A DNA stretch of 35,721 bases from Cytophagales bacterium (GCA_013298075.1 JAAFJG010000047.1:1-35721); one strand, 5' to 3'; positions 1 through 8,154 are shown, counted from the stretch's first letter. Numbers and translations are program-made. The notes: generated by a model from the letters alone, not told the origin.

Positions 1-228
1 ATATTCGTTGCCTTCTCTGTCTTTTGCTTTTACGTCCAGAATACTCGATTTCGCTCCCAAAACTATGGGCGCTTGATATGGGTTTAAAATTTCTACCCAC
101 ATAATTTGTTTATTGCCTTGTAATTGCAAAACAGCATTCAAAAAAGAAATTAAAATTTCTTTTTTTGTTTCATTGCTAAATATTTTACGAAAAGCAATAT
201 CATTTTTTATATCAGCAAATTTCATCAT
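1..228 (-). CDS. Rpn family recombination-promoting nuclease / PDDEXK_2 transposase (5' part only)
   Basis: This is the first 76 codons of a reverse-strand gene whose remainder lies beyond the left edge. It begins with two adjacent ATG codons (228 and 225). The peptide contains FADIKNDIAFRKIF, then KKEILISFLNAVL and EILNPYQAP, and reaches SSILDVKAKD before the edge. These are hallmark N-terminal blocks of the Rpn/PDDEXK_2 family (PF12784), PD-(D/E)xK nucleases related to transposases. The aspartate of LDVKAKD is expected to belong to the catalytic core; the downstream E-x-Q/K part is not visible. A -7 promoter box lies at 285-292. Family members promote RecA-independent recombination in E. 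coli and are often present in many copies in Cytophagales. Whether this copy is intact cannot be judged from the window. Confidence 0.85.
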   Translation of the reverse strand, partial: MMKFADIKNDIAFRKIFSNETKKEILISFLNAVLQLQGNKQIMWVEILNPYQAPIVLGAKSSILDVKAKDREGNEY

Positions 229-284
229 TTTTTTTGTTTAAAATGTTAATCGTTTTTTTAGTTTCTTTACTTAAAAACGTTTCG

Positions 285-292
285 CAAATTTA
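285..292 (-). promoter_or_regulatory. Bacteroidetes -7 box upstream of the Rpn gene
   Basis: The reverse strand reads TAAATTTG, matching TAnnTTTG, about 57 bp upstream of the Rpn start. No clear -33 TTTG is present at the usual distance. Confidence 0.45.
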
Positions 293-410
293 ATGATTAT
301 TTTCTGAAATAAAAATAAAAAAAATGATAATTTTGTAGAAAAAATAAATATTACAAAAAATTGATAAAAATATTTATGTGTAAAACTTTTTATTGACAAA
401 AAAAAATAAC

Positions 411-418
411 TAATTTTG
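411..418 (+). promoter_or_regulatory. Bacteroidetes -7 box for the pentapeptide-repeat gene
   Basis: TAATTTTG matches TAnnTTTG. TTGAC lies at 393-397, closer than the usual ~20 bp. The box ends 48 bp before the ATG at 467. Any start upstream of 425 would lie inside the promoter, which supports 467 as the true start. Confidence 0.6.
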
Positions 419-466
419 CAACGTTGTTTTTATAACACCAAAAACCACTATTTTATCTCCATTTTA

Positions 467-1474
467 ATGAACATCAAAGACGTACTCAATCAATATCCAA
501 AGTATTTTGATAGTTATTCTCCTATGCTTTCACATCAAGAAGCATTATCTATTTTGGTGCATCTTTGGAAAGACATATCTATTCAGGAAAAAGAAACACA
601 AGAAATCAAAACTTGGGCAAATAGTTTGCATATTTCGGTTCGAGAGGCAGTAGCTAAACGTTTATCTGATTATTTACCTGAATTTTTACGTTTAGGATTT
701 ATTATTTTTGATGATACATTATTAAATTATGATTTAGAAAAATTGCCTACACGTACTTTTGAAGGATATTGGTCTGTCTTATCTTATTTGAATACGAAAG
801 GAAATTTATTGCCTATTTCTATCGAGTTAAAAGATATTTTTGCATTTTTGGTGCGTAAATCAAAACCTTATCAAATCAATCTTCAAAAACAAAATTTTAG
901 TGATGCGAACATTGCTTTTTGGGATTTAGAAAATGCTGATTTGAGCGATGCAAAATTTAATAGATGTAAATTTTTGAAATGTAATATCAAAAAATCAAAA
1001 ATGACCAATACATTTTTTACCAAAGCACATATTTTAGAGTCTGATTTTGCGGGAGCAAACGCAAAAAATGCAAAGTTTGATTTTTGTAAAACGTCTAATT
1101 TTTCTATGTTTCAATCTAATTTAGAAGATGCTATTTGGAATGAAGCAGATTTAACGGGTGCTTATTTAGTAGAATGTAATTTAGCAAAAAATGATTTTTT
1201 AAAATGCGAGCTAACAATGGCAGATTTGCAAGATTGTAATGCCACACAAAGCAGATGGAGTTTTGCTCGATTATGCAAAACCGATTTACATAATTGCAAT
1301 TTGAATGAATCTAATTTTTATCAAGCAATGATAGATGAAACTGATTTTACAGATTCAAAATTATATGATATTCAATTTGATGTTATTTCTGCCAAAGGAG
1401 CAATTTTAACTGGTAGTTTTATGAGCAATCAAACACTTAATACTTGGATTTTAAAAGGAGCTATTAAAAAATAA
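467..1474 (+). CDS. Pentapeptide-repeat protein
   Basis: 335 residues from the ATG at 467 (MNIKDVLNQYPKYF). The reading frame is open further upstream from a TTG at 416, but that codon sits in the -7 box. The first ~130 residues are non-repetitive and helical. From about residue 140 to the C-terminus the protein is built of A(D/N)LxX-type pentapeptides such as ENADLSDAKF, QSNLEDAIW, EADLTGAYL, MADLQDCN and HNCNLNESNF, which predict a right-handed quadrilateral beta-helix. There is no signal peptide, so it is probably cytoplasmic. Some pentapeptide proteins mimic DNA and bind gyrase; others are scaffolds. Nothing here decides between these. The next gene starts 18 bp after the stop, suggesting co-transcription. 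Confidence 0.85.
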   Translation: MNIKDVLNQYPKYFDSYSPMLSHQEALSILVHLWKDISIQEKETQEIKTWANSLHISVREAVAKRLSDYLPEFLRLGFIIFDDTLLNYDLEKLPTRTFEGYWSVLSYLNTKGNLLPISIELKDIFAFLVRKSKPYQINLQKQNFSDANIAFWDLENADLSDAKFNRCKFLKCNIKKSKMTNTFFTKAHILESDFAGANAKNAKFDFCKTSNFSMFQSNLEDAIWNEADLTGAYLVECNLAKNDFLKCELTMADLQDCNATQSRWSFARLCKTDLHNCNLNESNFYQAMIDETDFTDSKLYDIQFDVISAKGAILTGSFMSNQTLNTWILKGAIKK

Positions 1475-1492
1475 ATCACTATTTTTTATTGT

Positions 1493-2539
1493 ATGAAAGT
1501 TAGAAAATATTTATATTTATCAATATTTATTTATTTTTTGGTTATTCAATCTATTTTTTCACAAGAGAATAAATCAGATACCTTAAAAAATAAAACAAAA
1601 GACACCACACACATAGAAAGTTTTTATAGTAATATTTGTTTGACAAATCTAATGGTAGCAAGGACTTTTGATTTTACTTTGTCTCATCCATATCTTAAAA
1701 ATCAAGCAAATTCTACTGCTGTTACATACCAAACCGTTTTACCTGTCAATATGGGACTTGCCTTAGATTATAAATGGTTATCTTTGGAATATACGGTAGG
1801 TTTACAAACAGGACTTAATCAAGAAGCATCTTGGCAAAGAAGTTTTAGAACAGGCATCACAGGCAAGCGTATTTGGGCGAAAGTTTTTTGGCAAGAATAC
1901 CAAGGTTTTAAAGATTTTTCTTTAGATACTGTTCAAACACTTTTACCTAATAATACACATATAAGCAATTTAAGAAAGGATATTTATGCTCAAATGGCAT
2001 ACATAGGCGTTATGTATGCGTTTAATAAAAAAACATATTCGCATTTAGCTTCTCTTTTTCAAGTAGATAGACAACGAAAAAGTGCAGGAACTTGGGCAGC
2101 TGGTTTCTCTTATGCCAAAAATTATATACAAGCCGATTCAGCTTTAATTCAATATGATTATAAAAATAAAAATGATAATTTAGATATTAAACGAGTTGGA
2201 TCAGGTTTTATTTCTTTGCAAGGTGGATATGCACATACTTTTGTGATTAAAAAGAAATGGTTTTTCCATATTAGTTTATTCCCTGCTTTTTCTGTACAAA
2301 ATAATCATATTCGGTTTATGAATAATCGTTTAGAAAGGTTTACTTTTGTGTATGGATTTAATACCGAATTACAATCTTCTTTTGGTTTTAATAGCGATAA
2401 GTTCTTTGTAGGAATTAAATTTAAAAATATGCTTTTTGTTGATAACTTAAATAATGAAGGCTTTTATAGCTATAATTTATCACAATTTCGTTTTTTTCTT
2501 GGTTTTAGATTACATAAAAAATACAAATTATTCTTTTAA
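1493..2539 (+). CDS. DUF4421 family outer-envelope protein
   Basis: 348 residues with an N-terminal signal peptide of about 23 residues ending near SIFSQ. The mature part is rich in alternating aromatic and hydrophobic strands, with blocks such as ALDYKWLSLEYTVG, RIWAKVFWQEYQGF and a C-terminal FRFFLGFRLHKKY. These resemble DUF4421, a Bacteroidetes family of predicted outer-membrane beta-barrels. The role of the family is unknown. The start is 18 bp after the pentapeptide gene stop, with no promoter box between them, so the two are likely one transcript. The family call rests on recalled sequence pattern, not a profile search. Confidence 0.7.
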   Translation: MKVRKYLYLSIFIYFLVIQSIFSQENKSDTLKNKTKDTTHIESFYSNICLTNLMVARTFDFTLSHPYLKNQANSTAVTYQTVLPVNMGLALDYKWLSLEYTVGLQTGLNQEASWQRSFRTGITGKRIWAKVFWQEYQGFKDFSLDTVQTLLPNNTHISNLRKDIYAQMAYIGVMYAFNKKTYSHLASLFQVDRQRKSAGTWAAGFSYAKNYIQADSALIQYDYKNKNDNLDIKRVGSGFISLQGGYAHTFVIKKKWFFHISLFPAFSVQNNHIRFMNNRLERFTFVYGFNTELQSSFGFNSDKFFVGIKFKNMLFVDNLNNEGFYSYNLSQFRFFLGFRLHKKYKLFF

Positions 2540-2599
2540 TTTTTTTGTGTATTATCTCAAAAAATATAGATTTATGAGTATTAATTCATTCAAAATCAT

Positions 2600-2607
2600 T
2601 ATATTTG
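2600..2607 (+). promoter_or_regulatory. Bacteroidetes -7 box for the glycosyltransferase gene
   Basis: TATATTTG fits TAnnTTTG and ends 36 bp upstream of the ATG at 2644. No TTTG is visible about 20 bp upstream. Confidence 0.55.
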
Positions 2608-2643
2608 CACCTCAAAAGCGTAAGATTTAAAGCCAATTAAAAT

Positions 2644-3642
2644 ATGAATTATCCTAAAATAACCATTGTAACTCCTTCTTATAACCAAGCACATTTTTTA
2701 GAACAAACAATTTTATCTGTATTAAATCAAAATTATCCTAATCTAGAATATATGGTAATTGATGGCGGAAGTACAGATAATTCTGTCGAAATTATCAAAA
2801 AATACGAAGAAAAACTAACTTTTTGGGTTTCTGAAAAAGACAAAGGACAAAGTGATGCTATCAATAAAGGACTAAAAAAAGCCACAGGAGATATTTTTAA
2901 TTGGTTAAATTCTGATGATTATTATAATGAAAAAACATTGTGGGAAGTCGCTACGGAATTTATAAAAAATCCAAATCTTAGTATGATAAGTGGAAAAAGT
3001 AGGGTTTTTAGAGGAGATGAAACTATTTCTATTTCAAATGGAACTGATATTTATCCCAATAATCTGCCACAAACGATAGGAATGGCACGAATCGACCAAC
3101 CTGAAACTTTTTTTCATTCTTCTGCTTATCAAAAAATGGGTGAAGTCGATACTGAACTGCATTATTTGATGGATAGAGATTGGTGGATAAAATATTTATT
3201 GCATTTTGGATTAAATAACACAAAAAAAATAGATAAAAATTGGGTAAATTTTAGATTGCATCAAGATTCAAAAACCGTTTCTCAAATCGAATTGTTTGAT
3301 ATTGAGAGCCACGTATATTATCATAAATTAGCAAAATTATACGATATAAATGAAAAAGAAACGTATTTAGCACCATATATTCCCGAAAAATATCAAAATT
3401 ATACGCTCAAAAATATTCCTTCTGTACAAAAAAATCTTATCGAACAAAGTTTAGATTATTATTTTTTGTTGAAAGCAGACGAGGCATATTATAAAAATAA
3501 TTTCAAAATAACGCAAGAAATGTTACAACTGATTGATATTAAAAATTTAGATAACGAAAGCCAAAAAACATTTAGAAAATTAAGATTTCGTTCTCATAAT
3601 CTAATCAATGGATTGGTAAAAGTTGCCAAAAAATGGTTTTAA
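2644..3642 (+). CDS. Family 2 glycosyltransferase
   Basis: 332 residues with a GT-A fold at the N-terminus. It opens with KITIVTPSYNQAHFLEQTI, followed by NYPNLEYMVIDGGSTDN (D40 in the nucleotide-sugar pocket), DKGQSDAINKGLKKATG and the metal-binding region WLNSDD (residues 87-92). This is the GT2 signature for transfer of a sugar from a nucleotide-sugar donor, usually in polysaccharide or glycolipid synthesis. The C-terminal third is helical and probably shapes acceptor choice. There is no membrane segment. It has its own promoter and is not in a polysaccharide cluster here. rfbA at 10410 is the only other sugar-nucleotide gene in the window. The acceptor and donor cannot be told from sequence. 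Confidence 0.88.
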   Translation: MNYPKITIVTPSYNQAHFLEQTILSVLNQNYPNLEYMVIDGGSTDNSVEIIKKYEEKLTFWVSEKDKGQSDAINKGLKKATGDIFNWLNSDDYYNEKTLWEVATEFIKNPNLSMISGKSRVFRGDETISISNGTDIYPNNLPQTIGMARIDQPETFFHSSAYQKMGEVDTELHYLMDRDWWIKYLLHFGLNNTKKIDKNWVNFRLHQDSKTVSQIELFDIESHVYYHKLAKLYDINEKETYLAPYIPEKYQNYTLKNIPSVQKNLIEQSLDYYFLLKADEAYYKNNFKITQEMLQLIDIKNLDNESQKTFRKLRFRSHNLINGLVKVAKKWF

Positions 3643-3753
3643 ATTCAAAAATATCAAACTAAAAAAAAATTTTTTCGTATTAAGTTATAATTGAAATGTA
3701 ATTTTTATCTGTAAAATCAGTTATTATAAAAAATCCTAAACATCTCTAAAAAT

Positions 3754-5589
3754 ATGAAAAAAATTGCATATTTTATTTTTCTAATTTTAGTATTATCTAC
3801 TAATATATACGCCCAACAAAATTGGGTATTGGTAATGAACCAAAAAACAGGTTATAATGACCAAATTTGGCGCGTTAGAAATCACTTTCCTACTGCTGAA
3901 ATACAAGAATTTTGGAATTTAGGTTATGCCGTAACACACCTAACATATTCTGATGAAAAATGGGCTTTGGTAATGAGCAAAGGCAGTAATCTCGGTTTGC
4001 AATATTGGACAGCAGAAGAAAAATTCCCCGAAAAAAATGTAAACGATTTTTGGGGAAAAGGGTATCATATCACAAACGTTACTTATGGGAATGGACAATG
4101 GGCAGTAGTAATGAGTAATAATATGGGCTTAGAAGACCAAATTTGGGATATGAGCGAAAATTATCCCCAAGAAACTATTCAACAATATTGGGACAAAGGC
4201 TATAGAATTTCTTGTTTAGACCATGGACAAGATGGCTGGATTGTAGTAATGAATAAAGGTGGAAAAGTACAAGAACAAGTTTGGAAAACCCGAAAAGAAT
4301 ATCCAAAAGCAGAAATAGAGGAATTTTGGAACAAAGGATATTCTATTCATCAACTTACTTATGGGCAAGGCGTATGGGGATTAGTAATGAGCAAAGGACT
4401 GGGCTGGGGAATACAAAAATGGCAAACAAAAACTACTTTTCCTGATACAGAAATTACAGATAATTGGGCAAAAGGTTGGTTTGTTACAGGAATTTATCAC
4501 GGAGATATAGCGAGTTCGAAACCAAATAATCCAAATAATCCTGTCGTTCCCAAACCCGAAATTGTTTATACCAAACCAAGTGTTAATTGGAATGCTCCTT
4601 ATACCGCTGAATTAAATGTCAATAAACAAGAATATCGCTTGCGTGCTTGCGTAAAATCTACGTCTGCCATTAGTGAAATAAAAGTTTTAGTCAATGGCGT
4701 TTTACAAAATGAAGCAAGAGGATTTGATGTAGTTCCTGATGATGGTTGTGATAATACGATAGACAAAACCATTCAATTAAACGCTGGAAGCAATAAATTA
4801 CAATTACAAATTACTAATAAAGGCGGAACAACGTTTTCTGAAATTAGAGATGTGATTTTTGAGGAAGTAAATGAAAATCCAGAGCCTGTGAATAATAATA
4901 CAACACAAAAGAAAATTGCTTTGTTGATAGGAAATGCGGCTTACGCAAGTTCTCCGCTTACTAATCCAATCAATGATGTGCGTTCTATGGAAACTTCGCT
5001 CCAAGGTTTAGGTTTTGAAGTAATGAAAATTGAAAATGCTTCACAAAAAGATATGAAAAAAGGCATTGACGACTATGGCAATAAATTAAAAGCAGGAAAA
5101 TATGATGTGGCTTTGTTTTTTTATGCAGGACACGGACTACAAATCAAAGGCAATAATTTTATTATGCCCGTTGATGCCACTATCAAACAAGAGCAAGATG
5201 TGGAATATGAATGTGTAGAAGCAGGCAGAATTTTAGCCAAAATGGAAGGCTCTGATACCAAAGTAAATATTATTATTATGGACGCTTGTCGTGATAATCC
5301 ATTTGAGAAAAGTTGGTCACGCTCTACCAAAGGCAATGGTTTGGCAATGATGGACGCACCTGTTGGCTCTATTGTATGTTATGCTACTTCACCGGGCAAA
5401 ACGGCTTCTGATGGAAGTGGAACGAATGGACTTTATACCGAACAATTATTGAAATTTATGCAAGTGCCAAATTTATCAATAGAAGAAGTATTTAAACAAG
5501 TACGAATTGCGGTAGTACAAAAATCAAATAAACAACAAGTTCCTTGGGAAACTTCGTCATTGGTGGGTGATTTTTTCTTTAAAAAATAA
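3754..5589 (+). CDS. Secreted caspase-like (peptidase C14) protein with DUF7477-type repeats
   Basis: 611 residues. A signal peptide ends near residue 20 (NIYAQ). Five ~46-residue repeats follow (about 23-69, 70-115, 116-161, 162-207, 208-252), each with W-x-x-VM, a Q-x-W or similar core, FP, and FW-x-KGY. These match DUF7477-like propeller repeats. A PN-rich linker (253-268) and an Ig-like beta domain (270-372) lead to the caspase fold (387-611). Its catalytic dyad is visible: H460 in FYAGHG and C512 in MDACRDNP, with a typical first strand KKIALLIGNAAY. It should be a cysteine endopeptidase acting outside the cytoplasm; metacaspases favour Arg/Lys. Substrate is unknown. The gene is flanked by the glycosyltransferase and a terminator and looks monocistronic. 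Confidence 0.88.
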   Translation: MKKIAYFIFLILVLSTNIYAQQNWVLVMNQKTGYNDQIWRVRNHFPTAEIQEFWNLGYAVTHLTYSDEKWALVMSKGSNLGLQYWTAEEKFPEKNVNDFWGKGYHITNVTYGNGQWAVVMSNNMGLEDQIWDMSENYPQETIQQYWDKGYRISCLDHGQDGWIVVMNKGGKVQEQVWKTRKEYPKAEIEEFWNKGYSIHQLTYGQGVWGLVMSKGLGWGIQKWQTKTTFPDTEITDNWAKGWFVTGIYHGDIASSKPNNPNNPVVPKPEIVYTKPSVNWNAPYTAELNVNKQEYRLRACVKSTSAISEIKVLVNGVLQNEARGFDVVPDDGCDNTIDKTIQLNAGSNKLQLQITNKGGTTFSEIRDVIFEEVNENPEPVNNNTTQKKIALLIGNAAYASSPLTNPINDVRSMETSLQGLGFEVMKIENASQKDMKKGIDDYGNKLKAGKYDVALFFYAGHGLQIKGNNFIMPVDATIKQEQDVEYECVEAGRILAKMEGSDTKVNIIIMDACRDNPFEKSWSRSTKGNGLAMMDAPVGSIVCYATSPGKTASDGSGTNGLYTEQLLKFMQVPNLSIEEVFKQVRIAVVQKSNKQQVPWETSSLVGDFFFKK

Positions 5590-5600
5590 AAATAAATTGG

Positions 5601-5771
5601 ATTAAAAAATGCTTTGAGGTGTTCTAATCCTTGGTCTGTGGCACACAGACCGAAATAAAAGTTACTAAGCTATTTTGGTCTGTGTGCCACAGACCAAGGA
5701 GAAAGACATAATAAAATAAATATTTATTGACAAAATTAAAAAGTCGTTATCAAATTAAAAAATGCTTTGAG
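5601..5771. repeat. 18-bp direct repeat flanking a palindromic insert
   Basis: The same 18 bases, starting ATTAAAAAATGC and ending TTTGAG, occur at 5601-5618 and 5754-5771. The second copy is the 5' arm of the intact terminator at 5757-5792; the first copy has no partner arm. The ~135 bp between them contain the large palindrome at 5628-5700. GGATTA (5599-5604) and TAATCC (5625-5630) form a further small inverted pair. The arrangement resembles a mobile element with a long target duplication, or a local duplication. Confidence 0.7.
5628..5700. repeat. Nested palindrome, 30-bp arms
   Basis: Arms 5628-5657 and 5671-5700 are inverted copies with one mismatch around a 13-bp loop. Each arm is itself a palindrome: GGTCTGTG-GCA-CACAGACC at 5633-5651 and GGTCTGTG-TGC-CACAGACC at 5678-5696. 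It can fold as one long hairpin or two tandem hairpins, like REP/BIME elements. It is noticeably more GC-rich than its surroundings. Confidence 0.85.
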
Positions 5772-5792
5772 ATATTTTCAAAGCATTTTTTT
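5757..5792. terminator. Bidirectional rho-independent terminator
   Basis: An 11-bp stem (AAATGCTTTGA, 5760-5770, with TCAAAGCATTT, 5778-5788) around a 7-base loop, with A-run before and T-run after. It lies between convergent genes: the caspase gene (+) and the nuclease-like gene (-). Confidence 0.8.
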
Positions 5793-5810
5793 GTTTATTT
5801 TTGATGAATT

Positions 5811-6422
5811 TTAGTTTTCATTTGCTTTATAGAAATTGATAATTGTTTGCAACGCACCCAAAATCAAGGGAATATTATCGAAGTAATAAGTATTGACATC
5901 TATGGTTAAAATATTATTTTCTAATTTTAAAAATTTCCAAACATCTGCAAAAGTAACGCAGCCATAAATTCTTGGCAAAGGCACTTTCTTTTTTTGATTG
6001 AATAATTCTGCTCCGACCATTTGAGCCACACATTGCGGAATTGCTTCTTCAATATTTTGTTGCCTTTTTGCTTCCACTAAGGTAAAAACAGGCGGACTCA
6101 TGGCCAAAATATTAGAACCTTTACTGATAATAAAATCACATTCTCCATTTAAACCTTTTTTTATATCGCCATTCAAAGTTTCGCCTGAATACAAAGTACA
6201 AAAATCTGCATTATTATTGGCAATATCCCACAAAATAGGAAAAATAATTGCTTCTGATTTTGCTTTTTCGCTCATTTTAGGCATTTTTTGCGTGATTTCT
6301 AAAGTTTTTGCTAACCATTCTGAGGGTTGAATAAGTTGAACATCATCAAAAAGTACTTCACTTTTTAAGGTCAAGCCTAATTTTTTAGTTAAATCTTCTG
6401 CCGTAAAACTTCTAAATGCCAT
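5811..6422 (-). CDS. PD-(D/E)xK-like protein of unknown function
   Basis: 203 residues, no signal peptide. The centre shows a restriction-endonuclease-like pattern: E58 in KSEAIIFP, D96 in GECDFII, then exactly 20 residues to E117-A-K119 in TLVEAKRQ, and Q130/Q134 on the following helix. This order (acidic helix, D, ExK, Q helix) is that of PD-(D/E)xK nucleases. It is the last gene of a reverse-strand trio after tcmP and the Gp37/Gp68 gene, but 88 bp separate it from the latter, so co-transcription is likely rather than certain. The nuclease call is inferred from motifs. Substrate is unknown; such small proteins can be defence effectors, or domesticated and inactive. Confidence 0.65.
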   Translation of the reverse strand: MAFRSFTAEDLTKKLGLTLKSEVLFDDVQLIQPSEWLAKTLEITQKMPKMSEKAKSEAIIFPILWDIANNNADFCTLYSGETLNGDIKKGLNGECDFIISKGSNILAMSPPVFTLVEAKRQQNIEEAIPQCVAQMVGAELFNQKKKVPLPRIYGCVTFADVWKFLKLENNILTIDVNTYYFDNIPLILGALQTIINFYKANEN

Positions 6423-6510
6423 TTATTTTTTGTTTATTTATGTTGTTTATTAGCTTGATAACGAATTTTTATGATTTTTATTACGAATAGTTTTTGAGTG
6501 AGTTATATTT

Positions 6511-7224
6511 TTAGGCTAATTTAGGCATTTCATCAAAAACGTTTCCTTGTAATGTTCTGCCTGCTTGTTTTTTATTTTTCCCTCCCCATTGCTTGAAGAA
6601 AAATGCAGTCTTTGAGTTTTCACAATTTTCTTTAATATTCAATACCCATTCTTCTTTCATTGCTCTGATATTACCTTTTCCGCTTTCACCACCTACAATT
6701 ACCCAATCTATATTTTCTAAATTAAGGTTTGGAAGTGGTGCGATAAGCGGTTCACAAGATAAGAATTTGATTTTAGCATTTGTTTTTCTTAAAAAATCAC
6801 CTCTTTCCAATACTTTTTCATCTTCTATCGAAACGCCCATCCAAATATTAGATGTCCAATTTATTAAATGGTCTATTTCTAATATTCTTTCTGCTCTTTT
6901 AGTCAAAACCTGAAAAATATGTTGAGGATTTTTATTCATTACTTTAAAAACTTCTAAAATAAAATCAGTTGTTACGTCTTTATGAAATAAATCAGACATT
7001 GAATTAACAAATACAATTCTTGATTTTTTCCATTTATACGGCAATAATAATTCTTTTGGGTGCATACGTACTTCAAAATTATCTTTATATTTTTCTACTC
7101 CCATCGCCTGCAAACGCCTTGACATCACTTCTGCATAACAAAATTTACAACCTGCTGAGATTTTGGAACAGCCTGTTACGGGATTCCAAGTGAGTTCTGT
7201 CCATTCTATACTTGATTTTGCCAT
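6511..7224 (-). CDS. Three-Cys-motif protein, phage Gp37/Gp68 (DUF5131) family
   Basis: 237 residues. The N-terminus SIEWTELTWNPVTGCSKIS is characteristic, followed by three cysteines C19, C26 and C29 (C-x6-C-x2-C, in GCSKISAGCKFCYAEVMSRR). They look like an iron-sulphur ligand set, resembling but not matching the CX3CX2C of radical SAM enzymes. Later blocks FVNSMSDLFH, FQVLTKRAERI, WMGVSIED, KFLSCEPL, WVIVGGESG and FFKQWGG are family signatures. The gene starts 6 bp after tcmP ends, indicating translational coupling with its known partner family. Homologues occur in phages and mobile regions. The reaction is unproven; a radical-SAM-like role in modifying nucleic acid or protein is inference. 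Confidence 0.88.
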   Translation of the reverse strand: MAKSSIEWTELTWNPVTGCSKISAGCKFCYAEVMSRRLQAMGVEKYKDNFEVRMHPKELLLPYKWKKSRIVFVNSMSDLFHKDVTTDFILEVFKVMNKNPQHIFQVLTKRAERILEIDHLINWTSNIWMGVSIEDEKVLERGDFLRKTNAKIKFLSCEPLIAPLPNLNLENIDWVIVGGESGKGNIRAMKEEWVLNIKENCENSKTAFFFKQWGGKNKKQAGRTLQGNVFDEMPKLA

Positions 7225-7230
7225 AGTTTT

Positions 7231-8106
7231 TTATGAGTTTAATTTTTTAAAATCTACAATATCATTTGCTATTTTTTGGGCTGTTTTATTGTTAGAAGCC
7301 AATAAAAAATGATACATAATTGAATTAGTAGAATTTCGCATTACAAAAGCATCAGAAACATACTCAAATATTGTGGAAAGTCTATCTTTATAAAAAGCGT
7401 GTATTTTTTCTACAGATTTTTTTTCCTTTTCTATGATTGTTTCTTCTCCAAATAATGTATTGATAGTAGTTAATTTATAAAAGTAAGATTTAATTTCTTC
7501 TTCTGTAATTCCAAAAAATACTGATAATTTTTTTAAATTACCTTCCTCTATTTGCCCATCTTTTCTTAATAATCTATTAGCACCAAGTCCTGTTGGAACA
7601 AGAATCCATAAATCTATTGAAATTCCCCCTTTTAAATTTTCTATGGAAGACCATTTTACATTCATACCAAATGGGTCAATAAAAGCAAGGCATTTATAAT
7701 CTTTATTTTTTTGTAAGAAATCAGCAAAGCGTATGCTTACATCATTAAAATTTTCATTAAAAACCCAACTTTTGTTTGATAGTTCTTTGGGAAAATTATT
7801 TTTTATATTTTCTCTTAATGATTGAGCATTTTTTTCTTGTGATTCTACAAAAACATACATATCAAAGTTTCTTTCATTGTCAATATTCAAAACTTGTGTT
7901 GCAACTCCCTCCAAAATATTGGTAGTTTCTCCTTCTTCTTGTATAATATTTCCTGAGCCTGCAAAACCATCAAAATACATTAATTTCCAGTCTTTTGCAT
8001 AATCCTTATTTTTTATTTGACTATCCATTATTTTTAAATAGACACGGACATATTTCATAAAAATATCCATTTTTTCTTTTGTCCAATTACCACCAAATTC
8101 ATTCAT
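7231..8106 (-). CDS. tcmP: Three-Cys-motif partner protein TcmP
   Basis: 291 residues, cytoplasmic. The start GGNWTKEKMDIFMKYVRVYL and the block YFDGFAGSGNI (D46 onward) match the TcmP family (TIGR04474), which accompanies three-Cys-motif proteins. The fold looks like a Rossmann methyltransferase: DGFAGSG resembles motif I, VFVES (E89) the acidic end of strand 2, and AFIDPFG (D144) a DPP/DPF-type motif IV. The gene leads a reverse-strand operon with a well-formed promoter at 8123-8154 and is followed after 6 bp by the Gp37/Gp68 gene. Methyltransferase activity is inferred from motifs; the biological role of TcmP pairs has not been established as far as I know. Confidence 0.87.
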   Translation of the reverse strand: MNEFGGNWTKEKMDIFMKYVRVYLKIMDSQIKNKDYAKDWKLMYFDGFAGSGNIIQEEGETTNILEGVATQVLNIDNERNFDMYVFVESQEKNAQSLRENIKNNFPKELSNKSWVFNENFNDVSIRFADFLQKNKDYKCLAFIDPFGMNVKWSSIENLKGGISIDLWILVPTGLGANRLLRKDGQIEEGNLKKLSVFFGITEEEIKSYFYKLTTINTLFGEETIIEKEKKSVEKIHAFYKDRLSTIFEYVSDAFVMRNSTNSIMYHFLLASNNKTAQKIANDIVDFKKLNS

Positions 8107-8122
8107 ACAAATATTTTTTTTA

Positions 8123-8154
8123 CAAAATTAAAAGAAAAATATTAAAAAAACAAA
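8123..8154 (-). promoter_or_regulatory. Promoter of the tcmP operon
   Basis: Reverse strand: TTTG (8151-8154), 20 bp spacer, TAATTTTG (8123-8130). This is a full match to the Bacteroidetes -33/-7 pattern, ending 16 bp upstream of the tcmP ATG. Confidence 0.75.

Noticed and set aside
416-466. TTG start extending the pentapeptide-repeat protein by 17 residues
   Set aside because: The TTG overlaps the TAATTTTG -7 box, so it would not be transcribed; the ATG at 467 fits.
5628-5700. CRISPR-like repeat pair
   Set aside because: Only two units in inverted orientation with a 13-bp loop, no spacers and no cas genes.
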